From positions 91,810,578 through 91,874,577 of the forward strand of contig OX375879.1 of assembly GCA_947359465.1 (NCBI GenBank): DNA of 64,000 nt, read 5' to 3'. Both the position numbers and the translations under genes were made by a program. Within the stretch, counting starts at the first letter, position 1. Each line of letters opens with the position of its first letter. The notes beneath the pieces were generated by a model. It ran no database searches. It was not told where the DNA came from and worked only from the letters and a program-made list of their open reading frames with translations. This document shows positions 21,841 to 34,568 of the stretch, piece after piece. The stretch is from Metellina segmentata. Lineage: Eukaryota > Arthropoda > Arachnida > Araneae > Tetragnathidae.

Positions 21841-23190
21841 TTTATAAAATAAAGCCTTAGCGTCAAGGCTGGCATTGACGAAACGGGTACTTAGAGATTT
21901 GATGTTTTCAGTTGACCAATCATACTAAGATCTGAACTCTATTTTAATAACTGCTTGACATGATTATGACCCTCTATTGTCTATCCTGGGCACATGCTTT
22001 GATAATTTATAGTGAATGTAATATGCCATCCTTTATAGTGCTGCATTTGGAATATTTCAAGTAGCTAAAGCTAATTGGTAGGTCTGGGAAAAAGTATGAA
22101 ATTGATAGTTTAGAAAATTTTCATACATGAAATCTCACTTCAAACTTTTATTGATCGTCAAATATTTTAACATGCTCTACACTTGATTTTATAACTTGTT
22201 TCGTTACAGGATGATAATTTATAGTGAATGTAATATGCCATCCTTTATAGTGCTACATTTGGAATATTTCAAGTAGCTAAAGCTAATTGGTAGGTCTGGG
22301 AAAGAGTATGAAATTGATAGTTTAGAAAATTTTCATACATGAAATCTCACTTCAAACTTTTATTGATCGTCAAATATTTTAACATGCTCTACATTTGATT
22401 TTATAACTTGTTTCGTTACAGGATGATAATTTATAGTGAATGTAATATGCCATCCTTTATAGTGCTACATTTGGAATATTTCAAGTAGCTAAAGCTAATT
22501 GGTAGGTCTGGGAAAGAGTATGAAATTGATAGTTTAGAAAATTTTCATACATGAAATCTCACTTCAAACTTTTATTGATCGTCAAATATTTTAACATGCT
22601 CTACACTTGATTTTATAACTTGTTTCGTTACAGGATGATAATTTATAGTGAATGTAATATGCCATCCTTTATAGTGCTACATTTGGAATATTTCAAGTAG
22701 CTAAAGCTAATTGGTAGGTCTGGGAAAGAGTATGAAATTGATAGTTTAGAAAATTTTCATACATGAAATCTCACTTCAAACTTTTATTGATCGTCAAATA
22801 TTTTAACATGCTCTACATTTGATTTTATAACTTGTTTCGTTACAGGATGATAATTTATAGTGAATGTAATATGCCATCCTTTATAGTGCTACATTTGGAA
22901 TATTTCAAGTAGCTAAAGCTAATTGGTAGGTCTGGGAAAGAGTATGAAATTGATAGTTTAGAAAATTTTCATACATGAAATCTCACTTCAAACTTTTATT
23001 GATCGTCAAATATTTTAACATGCTCTACACTTGATTTTATAACTTGTTTTGTTACAGGATGCGTAACCGATCTTATTATTAGTTGTTTGGATTAATTACT
23101 CCATTATCGATCTGAGGAACCAATAGTTTTATTTGCTGCTCCAGAATATTTTCTTACGACATAAAAAAACTCAGTAGAGCATATGCGATA
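21841..23190 (+). repeat. Duplicated segment U, copy 2, with internal amplification
   Basis: It starts TTTATAAAATAAAGCC and ends GCATATGCGATATAG like copy 1, with modest divergence. After subtracting four extra 212 bp units its length is about 502 bp, close to copy 1 (496 bp). Confidence 0.88.
22001..23060 (+). repeat. Five head-to-tail 212 bp units
   Basis: GTTTCGTTACAGGATGATAA recurs at a constant 212 bp spacing (TTACAGG at 22204, 22416, 22628, 22840 and 23052). The block is exactly 1060 bp. Differences between units are few (for example ACACTTGAT versus ACATTTGAT, and one AAAAGTATG in the first unit), so the amplification is recent. Nothing suggests coding. Confidence 0.95.
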
Positions 23191-23370
23191 TAGTATGTAG
23201 AATACAGAAAAATTCTAAAATCTTTGCTATCAACCTTGAGAGCAATGTTATCAAAGAGCATGCTGTGTCAAAAGGAACCATTGGAAAATTGATATTTAAA
23301 TATTATACTCTGAGTAAACCTCGATAGGACGAGTCATACTAACTCCTATGTATTTGCTGGTACGTCCAAG

Positions 23371-23588
23371 TTATTTAGAGCGACAAGTTTGTCTTGACGA
23401 GAAATCTCGTCATAAGCAAAACTAATCAAATTTCGACGGATAATAACTCGTTATTAAAAAGAATGATCAGATCTTGGTATTATCATAAAAAAGATTTATT
23501 ATTATCTTGATGACTAGATATAGTCATTAGAAAAAAATTTCAGATCTTGATGGACGATGTATCTGGTCGAAACCTCTTGGTAGGTTAA
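23371..23588 (-). mobile_element. TTAA palindrome MITE (piggyBac-like)
   Basis: The right terminus is clear: TCGAAACCTCTTGGTAGGTT then AA, with TTAA at 23585-23588. Modules include GACGAGAAATCTCGTC near 23397 and a degraded GACGATGTATCTGGTC near 23552, separated by TCAGATCTTGATG. The left terminus is degraded near 23371. Confidence 0.72.
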
Positions 23589-23715
23589 TACAATAATTTC
23601 AGCAGCATCAAATAACAACAAAAGCATCACATAAAACTTCTGTTTTCACTTAGAATTTTTATTTTGATGGCTTGTACAGAGTTTGATAAAGTTCCTAACT
23701 TTTCCAAGCTCTAGT

Positions 23716-23985
23716 TGGTCTGCGGTTGAAAGAATAAGGGATTAGCAACCGGAAGGTTGCGAGTTCAAACACAACCAAGGACCGTCGTGTAAAAACGAGG
23801 CTGATGAACGTTAAATATTTCTTGGCGTCAAATGTCCTCTCGTTGGTGTTGTGTAGAAGTTTGGAAAGTGGGGTGTCATCTGAAGTGTGACCTCGTCATT
23901 GACCACTGCTCTTTCACTTCGGTTTTGACCTCGGACCGTCGCCAAAAGCCCGTAGTGTTGCTCCAGTGCTACCATCCAACCTCTA
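23716..23985 (+). mobile_element. SINE-D, head 2 joined to gamma body
   Basis: It has a tRNA-like head with GGATTAGCAACCGGAAGG and a B-box-like GAGTTCAAAC, then GACCGTCGTGTAAAAACG. The gamma body follows with GTTGTGTAGAAGTTTGG and the tail CGTAGTGTTGCTCCAGTGC. Internal small deletions relative to SINE-C indicate age. Confidence 0.75.
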
Positions 23986-24339
23986 GTTGTGAGTTTAAAT
24001 CTTCATCTCTTTAATGGAAACGGAAGTTTTATAAAAACGCTACTATACATATTGACGATAATTCTGAAATCCACTGCTTTCTACATTTGCAGAGTTCAAG
24101 AATAAAGCCTTGTAAAATGAAGGGTATTTCAACCAATGCTCTGAACTATGGAACAAACCAAATGGAACTATTATGTTTCACACCGATTGATGATAAGCAG
24201 ACGAAGTTAGACAAGCACCAAATCAAGCATCCGTTGTCTTATCCACATTCAAAAAAAATCCCGGGCTGCTGTTAGATTGTGTGCTTTTCTCAAATGGAAC
24301 TCACGACGCAGTATAATTTGCTTACCATCAATAACTATC
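23986..24339. other. Unassigned sequence
   Basis: No feature recognised. Confidence 0.35.
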
Positions 24340-24920
24340 AGCAGAAAGCCGGATCCCTGTCCCCGCGTTCTTTAATTCGTTCCAAAGAGACCCCGACGTG
24401 TTCCTAACTGCGCAGTGTCTCCCTCAGCCATCTCGAGAACGGGCCCATACATCACGCCACGCACAAAACACACGTTACACACTCCCAGCACCAGCATGCT
24501 AACGAATTTTACCCGAGCATGGAACATTCAGTTACCCGGATGCGTGATTTGATTAAGATCCCAGCGGCCCTTAATTGCCCTTCTTTTTCCAAACCCAGCC
24601 ACCCCTTGGAGAAAGAAGCCAGATCCCAGAAAAGGAATCTTCGTGCACCACCGTGGTGGCAGTACGGGGGATGCTGTGGAAAAGGGAACGGACGGAGGGG
24701 GGGGGTGGAGTTCGTTGCTTTTCCACCCTCCCCGGCTCCCATCCGTAATGGGTTTTCATCAATCTCTGTCAAAAGGGACCCACGGCAGAGACTTGGCGAT
24801 TACATGCGCTCAGCCACCGCCCACCAAAGGCACAGGGTCAGGCCGCAGGCTGCGATAGCCTTGGGGCTGAACCCGGGCCTCTTGTTTCTTTGGGTTTTGT
24901 TCGGGGATTTTTCTTAACTG
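24340..24920. other. GC-rich island 2
   Basis: GC-rich and complex rather than repetitive, with sharp edges at about 24350 and 24905. It contains homeodomain-like cores (CCTTAATTGCCC near 24568) and a G-rich run near 24698. The longest frame (24519-24917, plus, 132 codons) overlaps frames on the other strand and shows no domain. No tandem array flanks this island. Confidence 0.5.
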
Positions 24921-25480
24921 GTGGTTTACTTCCGATTTTAGTTTTTTCTTTTATCATTTTCGGTTCTTTTATAAATGTAAAGGAAGGCAAGTGGTATGTA
25001 TTTTAGTTCTTTTGTTCGTCCTCTTTTCTTCCTTCCTTCTTGCCTGGTGCTTCTTCCCTCGATTGCAGGTTTGGATTTTGTTTTTTAGTCTCCCTTTCGA
25101 GGTTTGTATTGGGAAGTGTCGGAATTCAGTACTCATTATGAACTCTTTTTTTCCTACTTTTAAGTCCTCATCTTGAAATTGCCAATCCTTGATCTGTTAT
25201 TAAGCTGTCAAGATCAGGCTTTGACAAGGTTGGGACTGAGAAAAAATTCTGAAGTTTCATGAAATAAACTTTTTTTTTTGTCATTCTGGAGAAAAATTCA
25301 ATACAGGTTTTTCAAAGCGCTAAACGGCTTAACCTTTAGCGTTCGCGATAACTATATTTCTTGAAAAGATGTGTGGTAGTTTAAAATTTTTATGTGTTAT
25401 AGAAAAATTTAGCCGATTTGCAATAATAGTCTGGGTGATTGTTCGGATTCTGTGAGAGAGCTACTAAAGTAACTGCGTAT
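24921..25480. other. Unassigned T-rich sequence
   Basis: T-rich immediately after the island, otherwise featureless. Confidence 0.4.
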
Positions 25481-25494
25481 GAAAATATTTTTGG

Positions 25495-25818
25495 TAATTT
25501 TTTTTGTTTACGTCGTACTAGAGCAACACAACGGGCTATTGACGACGGTCCGGGATCAGTCCCTTAAGGGAAAGATCCGAGGACAACACCTCGTAATTTT
25601 GAACCACGGTCAGATGACGAAGCAACACCTGAGCTGGCACCCCACTCTCCAAACTTCCACGCCAACCCAACGTGAGGACTTTCGGCCACGACAGATTTAA
25701 GGTGCACCAGCCGCCTCTACACCATACGCTTACAAACATCCATGCCCGCACCCGAATTCGAACCAGGAACCTTCCGATCTAGAGGCTAACACCTTAACCA
25801 CTATACCGGTTGGTCGGC
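25495..25818 (-). mobile_element. SINE-C, complete, with 14 bp target-site duplication
   Basis: GAAAATATTTTTGG flanks it at 25481-25494 and 25819-25832. On the minus strand the head is GCCGACCAACCGGTATAGTG with B box GGTTCGAATTC, nearly the head of SINE-B. The gamma body follows (GAGAGTGGGGTGCCAGCTCA, GGTTCAAAATTACGAGGTG) and the 3' end is GTTGTGTTGCTCTAGTACGA. This is the reference copy for head 1 plus gamma body. Confidence 0.93.
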
Positions 25819-26034
25819 GAAAATATTTTTGGAACTTGGTCTTACAAAAAAAAGAAAAATTACAAGTGAGATTACCCGTTATCTTAAAAGGAAAACATAA
25901 ACTTAATTTTTATAGGTCGATTTGATTTTAAGTACCATAAGTTGTATAAAGAATTACATTCATATAATAAAATATTTTACTTATTTATTTGAAGTAAAAA
26001 TAAGTAACTCAAAAAATGCAAACTAAAGAGATGT

Positions 26035-26613
<579 letters not shown>

Positions 26614-27389
26614 TATAAGAACGCATTTATTAAAACATAATAGAATTAATGACTCATTAGCATCTGCTCATTCCCTTTGAATATTTACAAGATGAAGAAA
26701 TTCTACAAAACCTTTATTGTAGTAGAAACTTTTCTGTGAGAACAGAAATTTAAAAATGAACTCTAAAGAGGTTATGTGATTTTGAGCATCTCTGCTATAT
26801 GCTTTTTTCAATGTTTAAAGTATAAATGAGTAAAATCTATTCAGTTTTCAATATAAACTTCCTAGAATGTGGGTGTCGGTTCAACACATTTGATGTGCAA
26901 AAAAAAATAACATTACAGTTCAAATTAGTTACGTATGATTTCGTTTCGATAGTTGACCTTTTAATGTGAAGGACATTATAAATGAAAGATATTGTCCATT
27001 TACAAGCTTGAAAATGTCTTTCTAACAGCCAAATTATCATTAATTACTTGGTCTATTAAGCCCTCATGTAGCAAAAAATCTCAAGAGCTATTGGTACAGC
27101 CACGGTTTAGAGGACATGGTTACTTTCAATCCCATGTGCATCGCATTGAACTGTCTGAAGCTTCGACTTATTCACTTTGAGGATAGGTAAATATGAAGAG
27201 ACCGCCTTTTGGGGTTTTTCTTTAATCTTGATCGCATCACACATGGGGTCAAATCAAACATCTCTATCTGTTTCTGAAATGACTTCTCATTTATACTGGA
27301 TTGCAAGGTATCGCGTCCTCTAAAGAGCAGCTATGGGTGTAGGATTAAAAAAACATATACAGTTGCTGAAACCTTTAGTGCAGTTGATA
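26614..27389. other. Unassigned AT-rich sequence
   Basis: No coding or repeat identity recognised before the large satellite begins. Confidence 0.4.
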
Positions 27390-30112
27390 TTAACCTTTAG
27401 ACAACGATCGGAACAGCAGTCGTACTATGATCGCGCCAAGAAAGAATTTAAACAACGGCCAGTACATTAGTTGTACCTTGAAAGTTATAAGAATCGCGAC
27501 AAGAAAGAATTTAGACTAGTGTCTCATTACAGCAGTCGTACCTTGAAAATTATAAGAGTTGTACTTTTAATTTAATGCCGTGGTCAAAATGTTAACGTAC
27601 CTCGATCGCGACAAGAAAGAATTTAGACTAGTATATCGCGTTACAGCAGTCGTACCTTGAAAATGATAAGAATCGTACTTTTTATTTAAGGCCGTAGTCA
27701 AAAGGTTAACGTACCACGATCGCAGCAAGGAAGAATTTAAACGACCAGTACATTAGTTGTACCTTGAAAATTATAAGAATCGCGACAAGAAAGAATTTAG
27801 ACTAGTGTCTCGTTACAGCAGTTGTACCTTGAAAATTACAAGGATCGCGCTTTTTATTAATCTAACCACAGTCAAAAGGTTAACGTACCATGAACGCTCC
27901 AAGAAAGAATTTCGACGGCCAGTACATTAATTGTACCTTGAAAGTTATAAGAATCGCGACAAGAAAGAATTTAGACTAGTGTCTCGTTACAGCAGTCGTA
28001 CCTTGAAAATTATAAGAATCGTACTTTTTATTTAAAGCCGTAGTCAAAAGGTTAACGTACCACGATCGCGACAAGAAATAATTTAGACTAGTGTATCGTT
28101 ACAGCAGTCCTACCTTGAAAATTATAAGAATCGTACTTTTTATTTAAGGCCGTAGTCAAAAGGTTAACGTACCACGATCGCAGCAAGGAAGAATTTAAAC
28201 GACCAGTACATTAGTTGTACCTTGAAAATTATAAGAATCGCGACAAGAAAGAATTTAGACTAGTGTCTCGTTACAGCAGTTGTACCTTGAAAATTACAAG
28301 GATCGCGCTTTTTATTAATCTAACCACAGTCAAAAGGTTAACGTACCATGAACGCTCCAAGAAAGAATTTCGACGGCCAGTACATTAATTGTACCTTGAA
28401 AGTTATAAGAATCGCGACAAGAAAGAATTTAGACTAGTGTCTCGTTACAGCAGTCGTACCTTGAAAATTATAAGAATCGTACTTTTTATTTAAAGCCGTA
28501 GTCAAAAGGTTAACGTACCACGATCGCGACAAGAAATAATTTAGACTAGTGTATCGTTACAGCAGTCCTACCTTGAAAATTATAAGAATCGTACTTTTTA
28601 TTTAAGGCCGTAGTCAAAAGGTTAACGTACCACGATCGCGGCAAGGAAGAATTTAAACGACCAGTACATTAGTTGTACCTTGAAAGTTATAAGAATCGCG
28701 ACAAGAAAGAATTTAGACTAGTGTCGCGTTACAGCAATCGTACCTTGAAAATTATAAGAATCGTACTTTTTATTTAAGGCCGTAGTCAAAAGGTTAACGT
28801 ACCACGATCGCGACAAGAAAGAATTGAGACTAGTGTATCGTTACAGCAGTCGTACCTTGAAAATTATAAGAATCGTACTTTTTATTTAAAGCCGTAGTCA
28901 AAAGGTTAACGTACCACGATCGCGGCAAGGAAGAATTTAAACGACCAGTACATTAGTTGTACCTTGAAAGTTATAAGAATTGCGACAAGAAAGAATTTAG
29001 ACTAGTGTCTCGTTACAGCAGTCGTACCTTGAAAATTATAAGAATTGTACTTTTTATTTAAAGCCGTAGTCAAAAGGTTAACGTACCACGATCGCGACAA
29101 GAAAGAATTTAGACTAGTGTATCGCGTTACAGCAATCGTACCTTGAAAATTATAAGAATCGTACTTTTTATTTAAGGCCGTAGTCAAAAGGTTAACGTAC
29201 CACGATCGCGGCAAGGAAGAATTTAAACGACCAGTACATTAGTTGTACCTTGAAAGTTATAAGAATCGCGACAAGAAAGAATTTAGACTAGTGTCTCTTT
29301 ACAGCAGTCGTACCTTGAAAATTATAAGAATCGTACTTTTTATTTAAAGCCGTAGTCAAAAGGTTAACGTACCACGATCGCGACAAGAAAGAATTTAGAC
29401 TAGTATATCGTTACAGCAGTCGTACCTTGAAAATTATAAGAATCGTACTTTTTATTTAAAGCCGTAGTCAAAAGGTTAACGTACCACGATCGCGGCAAGG
29501 AAGAATTTAAACGACCAGTACATTAGTTGTACCTTGAAAGTTATAAGAATCGCGACAAGAAAGAATTTAGACTAGTGTCTCGTTACAGCAGTCGTACCTT
29601 GAAAATTATAAGAATTGTACTTTTTATTTAAAGCCGTAGTCAAAAGGTTAACGTACCACGATCGCGACAAGAAAGAATTTAGACTAGTGTATCGTTACAG
29701 CAGTCGTACCTTGAAAATTATAAGAATCGTACTTTTTATTTAAGGCCGTAGTCAAAAGGTTAACGTACCACGATCGCGGCAAGGAAGAATTTAAACGACC
29801 AGTACATTAGTTGTACCTTGAAAATTATAAGAATCGCGACAAGAAAGAATTTAGACTAGTGTCTCGTTACAGCAGTCGTACCTTGAAAATTATAAGGATC
29901 GCGCTTTTTATTAATCTAACCACAGTCAAAAGGTTAACGTACCATGAACGCTCCAAGAAAGAATTTCGACGGCCAGTACATTAATTGTACCTAGAAAGTT
30001 ATAAGAATCGCGACAAGAAAAAATTTAGACTACTGTCTTTTTACAGCAGTTATATCTTGAAAAATATAAGAATCGCGCTTGTTATTTCTATAGCTGTAGT
30101 CAAAAGGTTAAC
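27390..30112 (+). repeat. Higher-order satellite array, period about 285 bp, bounded by TTAA inverted ends
   Basis: The array is built from two related monomer types that share GTACCTTGAAAATTATAAG. Type A (about 110 bp) contains GAATTTAGACTAGTGT and AAAGCCGTAGTCAAAAGG, then TTAACGTACCACGATCG. Type B (about 65 bp) contains GAATTTAAACGACCAGTACA. In the right half the order A-A-B repeats with periods of about 284, 287, 283 and 286 bp. In the left half a 458 bp block is duplicated (27704 and 28162). It begins TTAACCTTTAGAC at 27390 and ends with the near-inverse GTAGTCAAAAGGTTAA at 30112. Confidence 0.9.
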
Positions 30113-30313
30113 AACTGAAATTTTGACTCTGGAAATGGTCGAATCTCATGCTGTATTGATAGTGGATACAGATATACGACAGTTCTATCTAAGTGAATTG
30201 GACTGAATTATTTAACTTAAAGAAGAGACGGATGAAAAACAAAACCAGGATACAATTTTGAGTTTTGCAAAATAATACTAAAGAGCTTGGAATTTTGTAC
30301 TTGGCAGATACCT

Positions 30314-30512
30314 TTAAACCTCCTGGTGACTGTCTGGACGTTGCACTTCGTCATTAGGAAGACTGACCAGATCTTCATCTCGTCATCATAAATAAAATTA
30401 GCAACATCTTGATAAGAGACATTTTGTCATTAGCTTTTAACTAATGAAGAAATGTCTCGTTGGCCATAGCTTGATGGACGATATATCTGGTTGTAATCAC
30501 TTCAAGGGTCAA
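30314..30512 (-). mobile_element. TTAA palindrome MITE (piggyBac-like)
   Basis: It starts TTAAACCTCCTGGTGACTGT and ends ATCACTTCAAGGGTCAA, an inverted pair with TTAA on the left and a mutated TCAA on the right. Internal modules GAAGAAATGTCTCGTTGG and GACGATATATCTGG are degraded forms of the palindrome. Confidence 0.78.
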
Positions 30513-30530
30513 TGAACGGTGTTACTAGAA

Positions 30531-30615
30531 GCGGTATTTTCGGATGAAAGCGGTATGTTCGGATGAAAGCGGTATTTTCGGATGAAAGCGGTATTTTCGG
30601 ATGAAAGCGGTATTC
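30531..30615 (+). repeat. 19 bp minisatellite, about 4.5 units
   Basis: The unit GGTATTTTCGGATGAAAGC is repeated in register with one T-to-G change in the second unit. It lies in the gap of about 160 bp between a MITE and a SINE. Confidence 0.95.
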
Positions 30616-30676
30616 TAGGATGTTCTACTAATCAGATACATTGAACTTTCTATCTTTTCATCTAGGTAATGGTAAT

Positions 30677-30997
30677 TGTAATTTTAATTAACGTCGTACT
30701 AGAGCAACACAACGGGCTATTGACGACGGTCCGGGATCAGTCCCTTGAGGGAAAGATCCGAGGACAACACCTCGTAATTTTGAACCATAGTCAGATGACG
30801 AAGCAACACCTGAGCTGGCACCCCACTCTCTAAACTTCCACACCAACCCAACGTGAGGACTTTCGGCCACGACAGATTTAAGGTGCACCAGCCGCCTCTA
30901 CACTATACGCTTACAAAAATTCATGCCCGTACCTGGATTCGAACCATGAACCTTCCGATCTAGAGGCTAACACCTTAACCCCTATATCGGTTATTCG
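30677..30997 (-). mobile_element. SINE-C copy, full length
   Basis: Colinear with the copy at 25495-25818 over its whole length, with head 1 on the right (GATCTAGAGGCTAACACC on the plus strand). The flanks GGTAATGGTAAT and GGATAATGATAAT are probably a worn target duplication. It lacks the intact B box (GGTTCGAATCC changed around a CATGG). Confidence 0.85.
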
Positions 30998-32816
30998 GAT
31001 AATGATAATACATGATAATTTCGAAAAGTTAAATAGATAAAAATTCATTACTGTCGAATCAGCTATCAGATGTTTAACCTTTTGGGAGAAAGATCTATCG
31101 CAAAAAATTCTAACGTAATTATGTCTCAAGATATGATTCTGATTCTAAGTAATACTGTATGGGAAAAAGATTCGGATTCACTGCTTCAGTCGTTATTATT
31201 CCACTCAAATTATTGGGAATAGTCGTATAAAATTTAATTATGTAATCACTTTTGATGTAAGCCCCGAAATCTGAACTTCACATTTTTTCAGTTAAGCTTT
31301 CGATTCTAACACTAACTCTACGTGTGTTTCACAAAATTTCTAAAATTTTATAAATTTTTAAGATTTTATATAAAATTTGAAAATTTATTCTCAATTTGCA
31401 ACATATGGATTATTTAAGTTTTTGAGAAATAAATGAAAACTTCAACAAGCTATGAAATTTTATGAAATAACAATCACTCGTTGCATACCTAAAATAAACA
31501 ATTCATTTATACCGTAAGTTGAGAAAGCGAGTTTGATGATAATATAAATACAATAAATAATAAAAATATACGAGACACAAACCGGAGAGAGAATAATTGC
31601 GCGTACCTCCTAAAGTGTGTTGAAGTATGTTATTTGGAATAAATTAATTTGAATTCGAAAGCTTTATTCCGATCTCTCAAAATGATGTACAAAATTCTCG
31701 GTAGATGGCGCCATGTATATTGTGTCGAAAAATATTTCGAAATATTTATATTCAGAGTTCAAAGATTAAAAAACGTTTGAATAAGTGCTTCGTTAAGAAC
31801 AATCTCACTGCCTTCACAATTTTCAAATTTTAAATATTTTACAAATGGGAATGTATGTACAGCATTGATGGATTAAGTTTTGCTGCTTGTTCTTTAGAAG
31901 TAACAAAATCATAACGAACATGTAATACTGATGGAATTAAAAGTGATGAAAAAAATAAATTGTGATAAAAAGTTTGTTACCAGTTTTTTTATAAATGAAA
32001 GTTGGTCCGTATTCCACAAAGACTATTAATTTAATGTTTCGTGCAGTGTTAGATGAGTGAAAAGGTTCGTTCTTTTTTTTAAAGGACTATCCAAATTTTC
32101 CTTTCTTGAATGTTTTTTTTTTTCGCCTCGCTTGGTAAGGTATCATCGACAACTGTGATTTGAGATTTTTGGCTTAGAACACGCGTTTGCACTCGACAAA
32201 AGCTTTTTAACGCATTTCAACCTCAGGATAGGATAATTTTGATAAACTGAAAGTGGAACGAATCTTATTATAAACTCACCTAAAATTGTGCAAAACAGAA
32301 AAATAATTGCTTTTTTAGTATAATAACCATACAAAGTTTTGAGAAAACCTTATTCTTGCTGCACTATATTGGAACACGTGCATATGATAAAAAAAAGTTA
32401 TTGTTAGATAACAAATCAACTAATTAAAGAAAATTAGAAAACACATACATTTCGTTGATTTTAAAAGGTTAAAAAATAACGTGAGGTAATAAAATTTTAC
32501 GAGGAAGCAAAGAGGCTGATGTTTTTACGGGTGACTCCAGAATTCCATGTCACATTTTAATCATAGTACTGTGATTTGGTCCATTCACAATCATAGGTCT
32601 GCAAAATTCAACTACAGAAAAGTTGTTTGAAACGCATTTTTGGATATTTTTATAAACAAAAACGAAAGAAATATGTTTTTCAAATTTTTATACTGTTTCA
32701 AATTTTTACACATAACCGGTTTTGAGTATTCAATAAGTTTGGTAAAAAATGTAATTTCTTTCATATTATCATTTCTGTGTTCTTTTTGTCAATATCACTT
32801 TTTTTTTCATGCGTCA
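30998..32816. other. Long AT-rich stretch, no gene seen
   Basis: About 1.8 kb of AT-rich DNA with T runs near 32070 and 32120. Open frames are short and low-complexity. Confidence 0.5.
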
Positions 32817-33033
32817 TTAATCGTACAAGTGGTTTCGAAGATATATCCATCAAGATCTGACTAATTTAGTTAATGACGAGATATCTCGTTATCATGAGGT
32901 TGTTGAATTTTGGGGATGATGAGATCAAGATCTGGTCAGTTTTCTTCTAATGACACGATATTTTGTCCATAGAGATCTGTGAAGATTTGCGAATGACAAG
33001 GTCTCTCGTTGCGACTACCATCTGGAAGGTAAG
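32817..33033 (+). mobile_element. TTAA palindrome MITE (piggyBac-like)
   Basis: Left end TTAATCGTACAAGTGGTTTC; right end GACTACCATCTGGAAGG followed by a degraded TTAA. The central module GACGAGATATCTCGTT is almost perfect, with CATCAAGATCTGACTAATTT before it. Confidence 0.8.
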
Positions 33034-33318
33034 TTGATTAATAGCTTGCGCAAAAGTATTGAGTTATTTTTCTCACTTATTGGTTTTTTAATATCGATAC
33101 CAGTGTCAATTGACACGGCGTTTGTATACTGCTTGCTAAGTCCATCTTTGGAATTCACCAGCAGTTATATACCATCATGCTAACATCCCAGTGTATTTAC
33201 TTGGTACCTCATCTTCATGTCCTTAATATCTTGGTGGAACATTTCGTCCTGATCCTCCGCTCATAGTTCATAGGTTGGCACTTGCTGAAACGCTACTCGT
33301 AGTTGTGCTTTGAGACCG

Positions 33319-33544
33319 TTAACTTTCTTGGAGGTTGTTTCGACGAGGTATCACGTCATTAACAAAATTGAGCTGAGCTGGATGGGATAAGATATCTTTT
33401 CCTTGGAAGAAAACTGACCCGATCTTGATTTCGTTACCATTCCAAAATTGGCAATATCTGAATGACGAGGTACCTCGTCATCAGCGAAACTGGTAAGATC
33501 TTGATGTACGATACATCTCGTCGAAATTTCACTTGGAGGGTTAA
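33319..33544 (-). mobile_element. TTAA palindrome MITE, intact TTAA at both ends
   Basis: TTAA at 33319-33322 and 33541-33544. The left terminus is TTAACTTTCTTGGAGGTTGT followed by TTCGACGAGG. The right terminus is CTCGTCGAAATTTCACTTGG then AGGGTTAA. Internal module GACGAGGTACCTCGTC near 33463. At 226 bp this is a good reference copy. Confidence 0.85.
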
Positions 33545-34081
33545 TAATTATATTTTTAAGCTTATCTAAAAAACTATTTTCGTTCCCTAATTTGCATAAT
33601 TAATGTTACACGAACAGTCAAATATATTTTTGTATGAAAGAACTTAGAAGAGTATAATTTCAAACAATATTTTCCCTAGTGTGAAAAATAGTGACTTGAA
33701 AGAGAGAAAATGGCTAGCAGTTTTGAATATGGCATTCAAAATTAAATTATAGTCGCCCAATGAAACAAAAACAACTTTTCTTTGGAGACTTATGCTATTA
33801 TTCATTATCTTTGTTTCTCTGTCGTAGATTAAGTGCGACAAGTATTTTTTTAACCCAAAACGTGGTTATCGAATTCAACATATTTACTAGCACTAGTAAT
33901 AAAAAATGTACTCAACTAAATATAAATTGAAAAACCAAGAAGAGGAAAATGGCCTGAAAGTTAATAAGCAGGGACGGTTAGGTAATAAATGAAATATGAT
34001 TATATTTCCAACATTGTTATACATTTAAGGAAAACAAACTTGCTTAGATAGTGATAATGGTATGGAATAATTTCTCAGTTT
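33545..34081. other. Unassigned AT-rich sequence
   Basis: Nothing recognised. Confidence 0.4.
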
Positions 34082-34082
34082 A

Positions 34083-34130
34083 CTAGGGGGCCCGCCCCTG
34101 CTCGCTAACGCTCGCCAACCTCTATGCTTC
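34083..34130 (-). mobile_element. Probable Helitron 3' terminus
   Basis: Read on the minus strand the sequence is GCGAGCGTTAGCGAGCAGGG, then GCGGGCCCC and CTAGT at the end. A short GC hairpin (GGGG/CCCC) directly before CTAGT in a GC-rich pocket is the classical Helitron 3' signature. The other end (a TC start) was not found, so the element extends an unknown distance to the right and only this terminus is annotated. Confidence 0.45.
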
Positions 34131-34568
34131 TGTCCTGACTTAGCGTTATAAATGCCTTCTTCTAATCACTTATGGACCCATCGTAGTACCATAGTACCAT
34201 CCGGTCCGACATGTGGAACATTAAGACACATACGTCTAATTCAGTTTCCATGCTTATGAAGTCCATTTATCCATCTTCTCTTAAAATTCGTTACCTCATT
34301 ATTTTTGCACATGCGCTAACTGTTTGTAACCTGTAGGAGGGGAAGTATCAATTCCTGAAACATACTCTGGTTAAATTTCTCTCTTTGTTTTAATAAAACT
34401 TTTCATGTGTGTATGTTAATTTACTTGAAGGAAAGCACATTACATGGAACAGATTAACCATATTGGCATTAAAAATCAACCAACATCGAATTGAAATTGG
34501 TTAGCTTGTAATATTCCTTGCAAACCTAGGTTCTAGGGATTATTAATAATTCATTATCAAGTTTTTCT
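34131..34568. other. Possible interior of the minus-strand Helitron, otherwise unassigned
   Basis: Mixed composition to about 34350, then AT-rich. There is no coding similarity and no clear boundary. Confidence 0.3.

Noticed and set aside
24519..24917. Open frame of 132 codons in GC island 2
   Set aside because: Composition-driven; no domain and overlapping antisense frames.
29002..29214. Frame with an internal repeat (SWYVNLLTTALNKKY twice)
   Set aside because: Translation of satellite monomers.
27390..30112. CRISPR-like array (regular repeats)
   Set aside because: The whole unit is repeated without unique spacers, and the genome is eukaryotic. It is a satellite.
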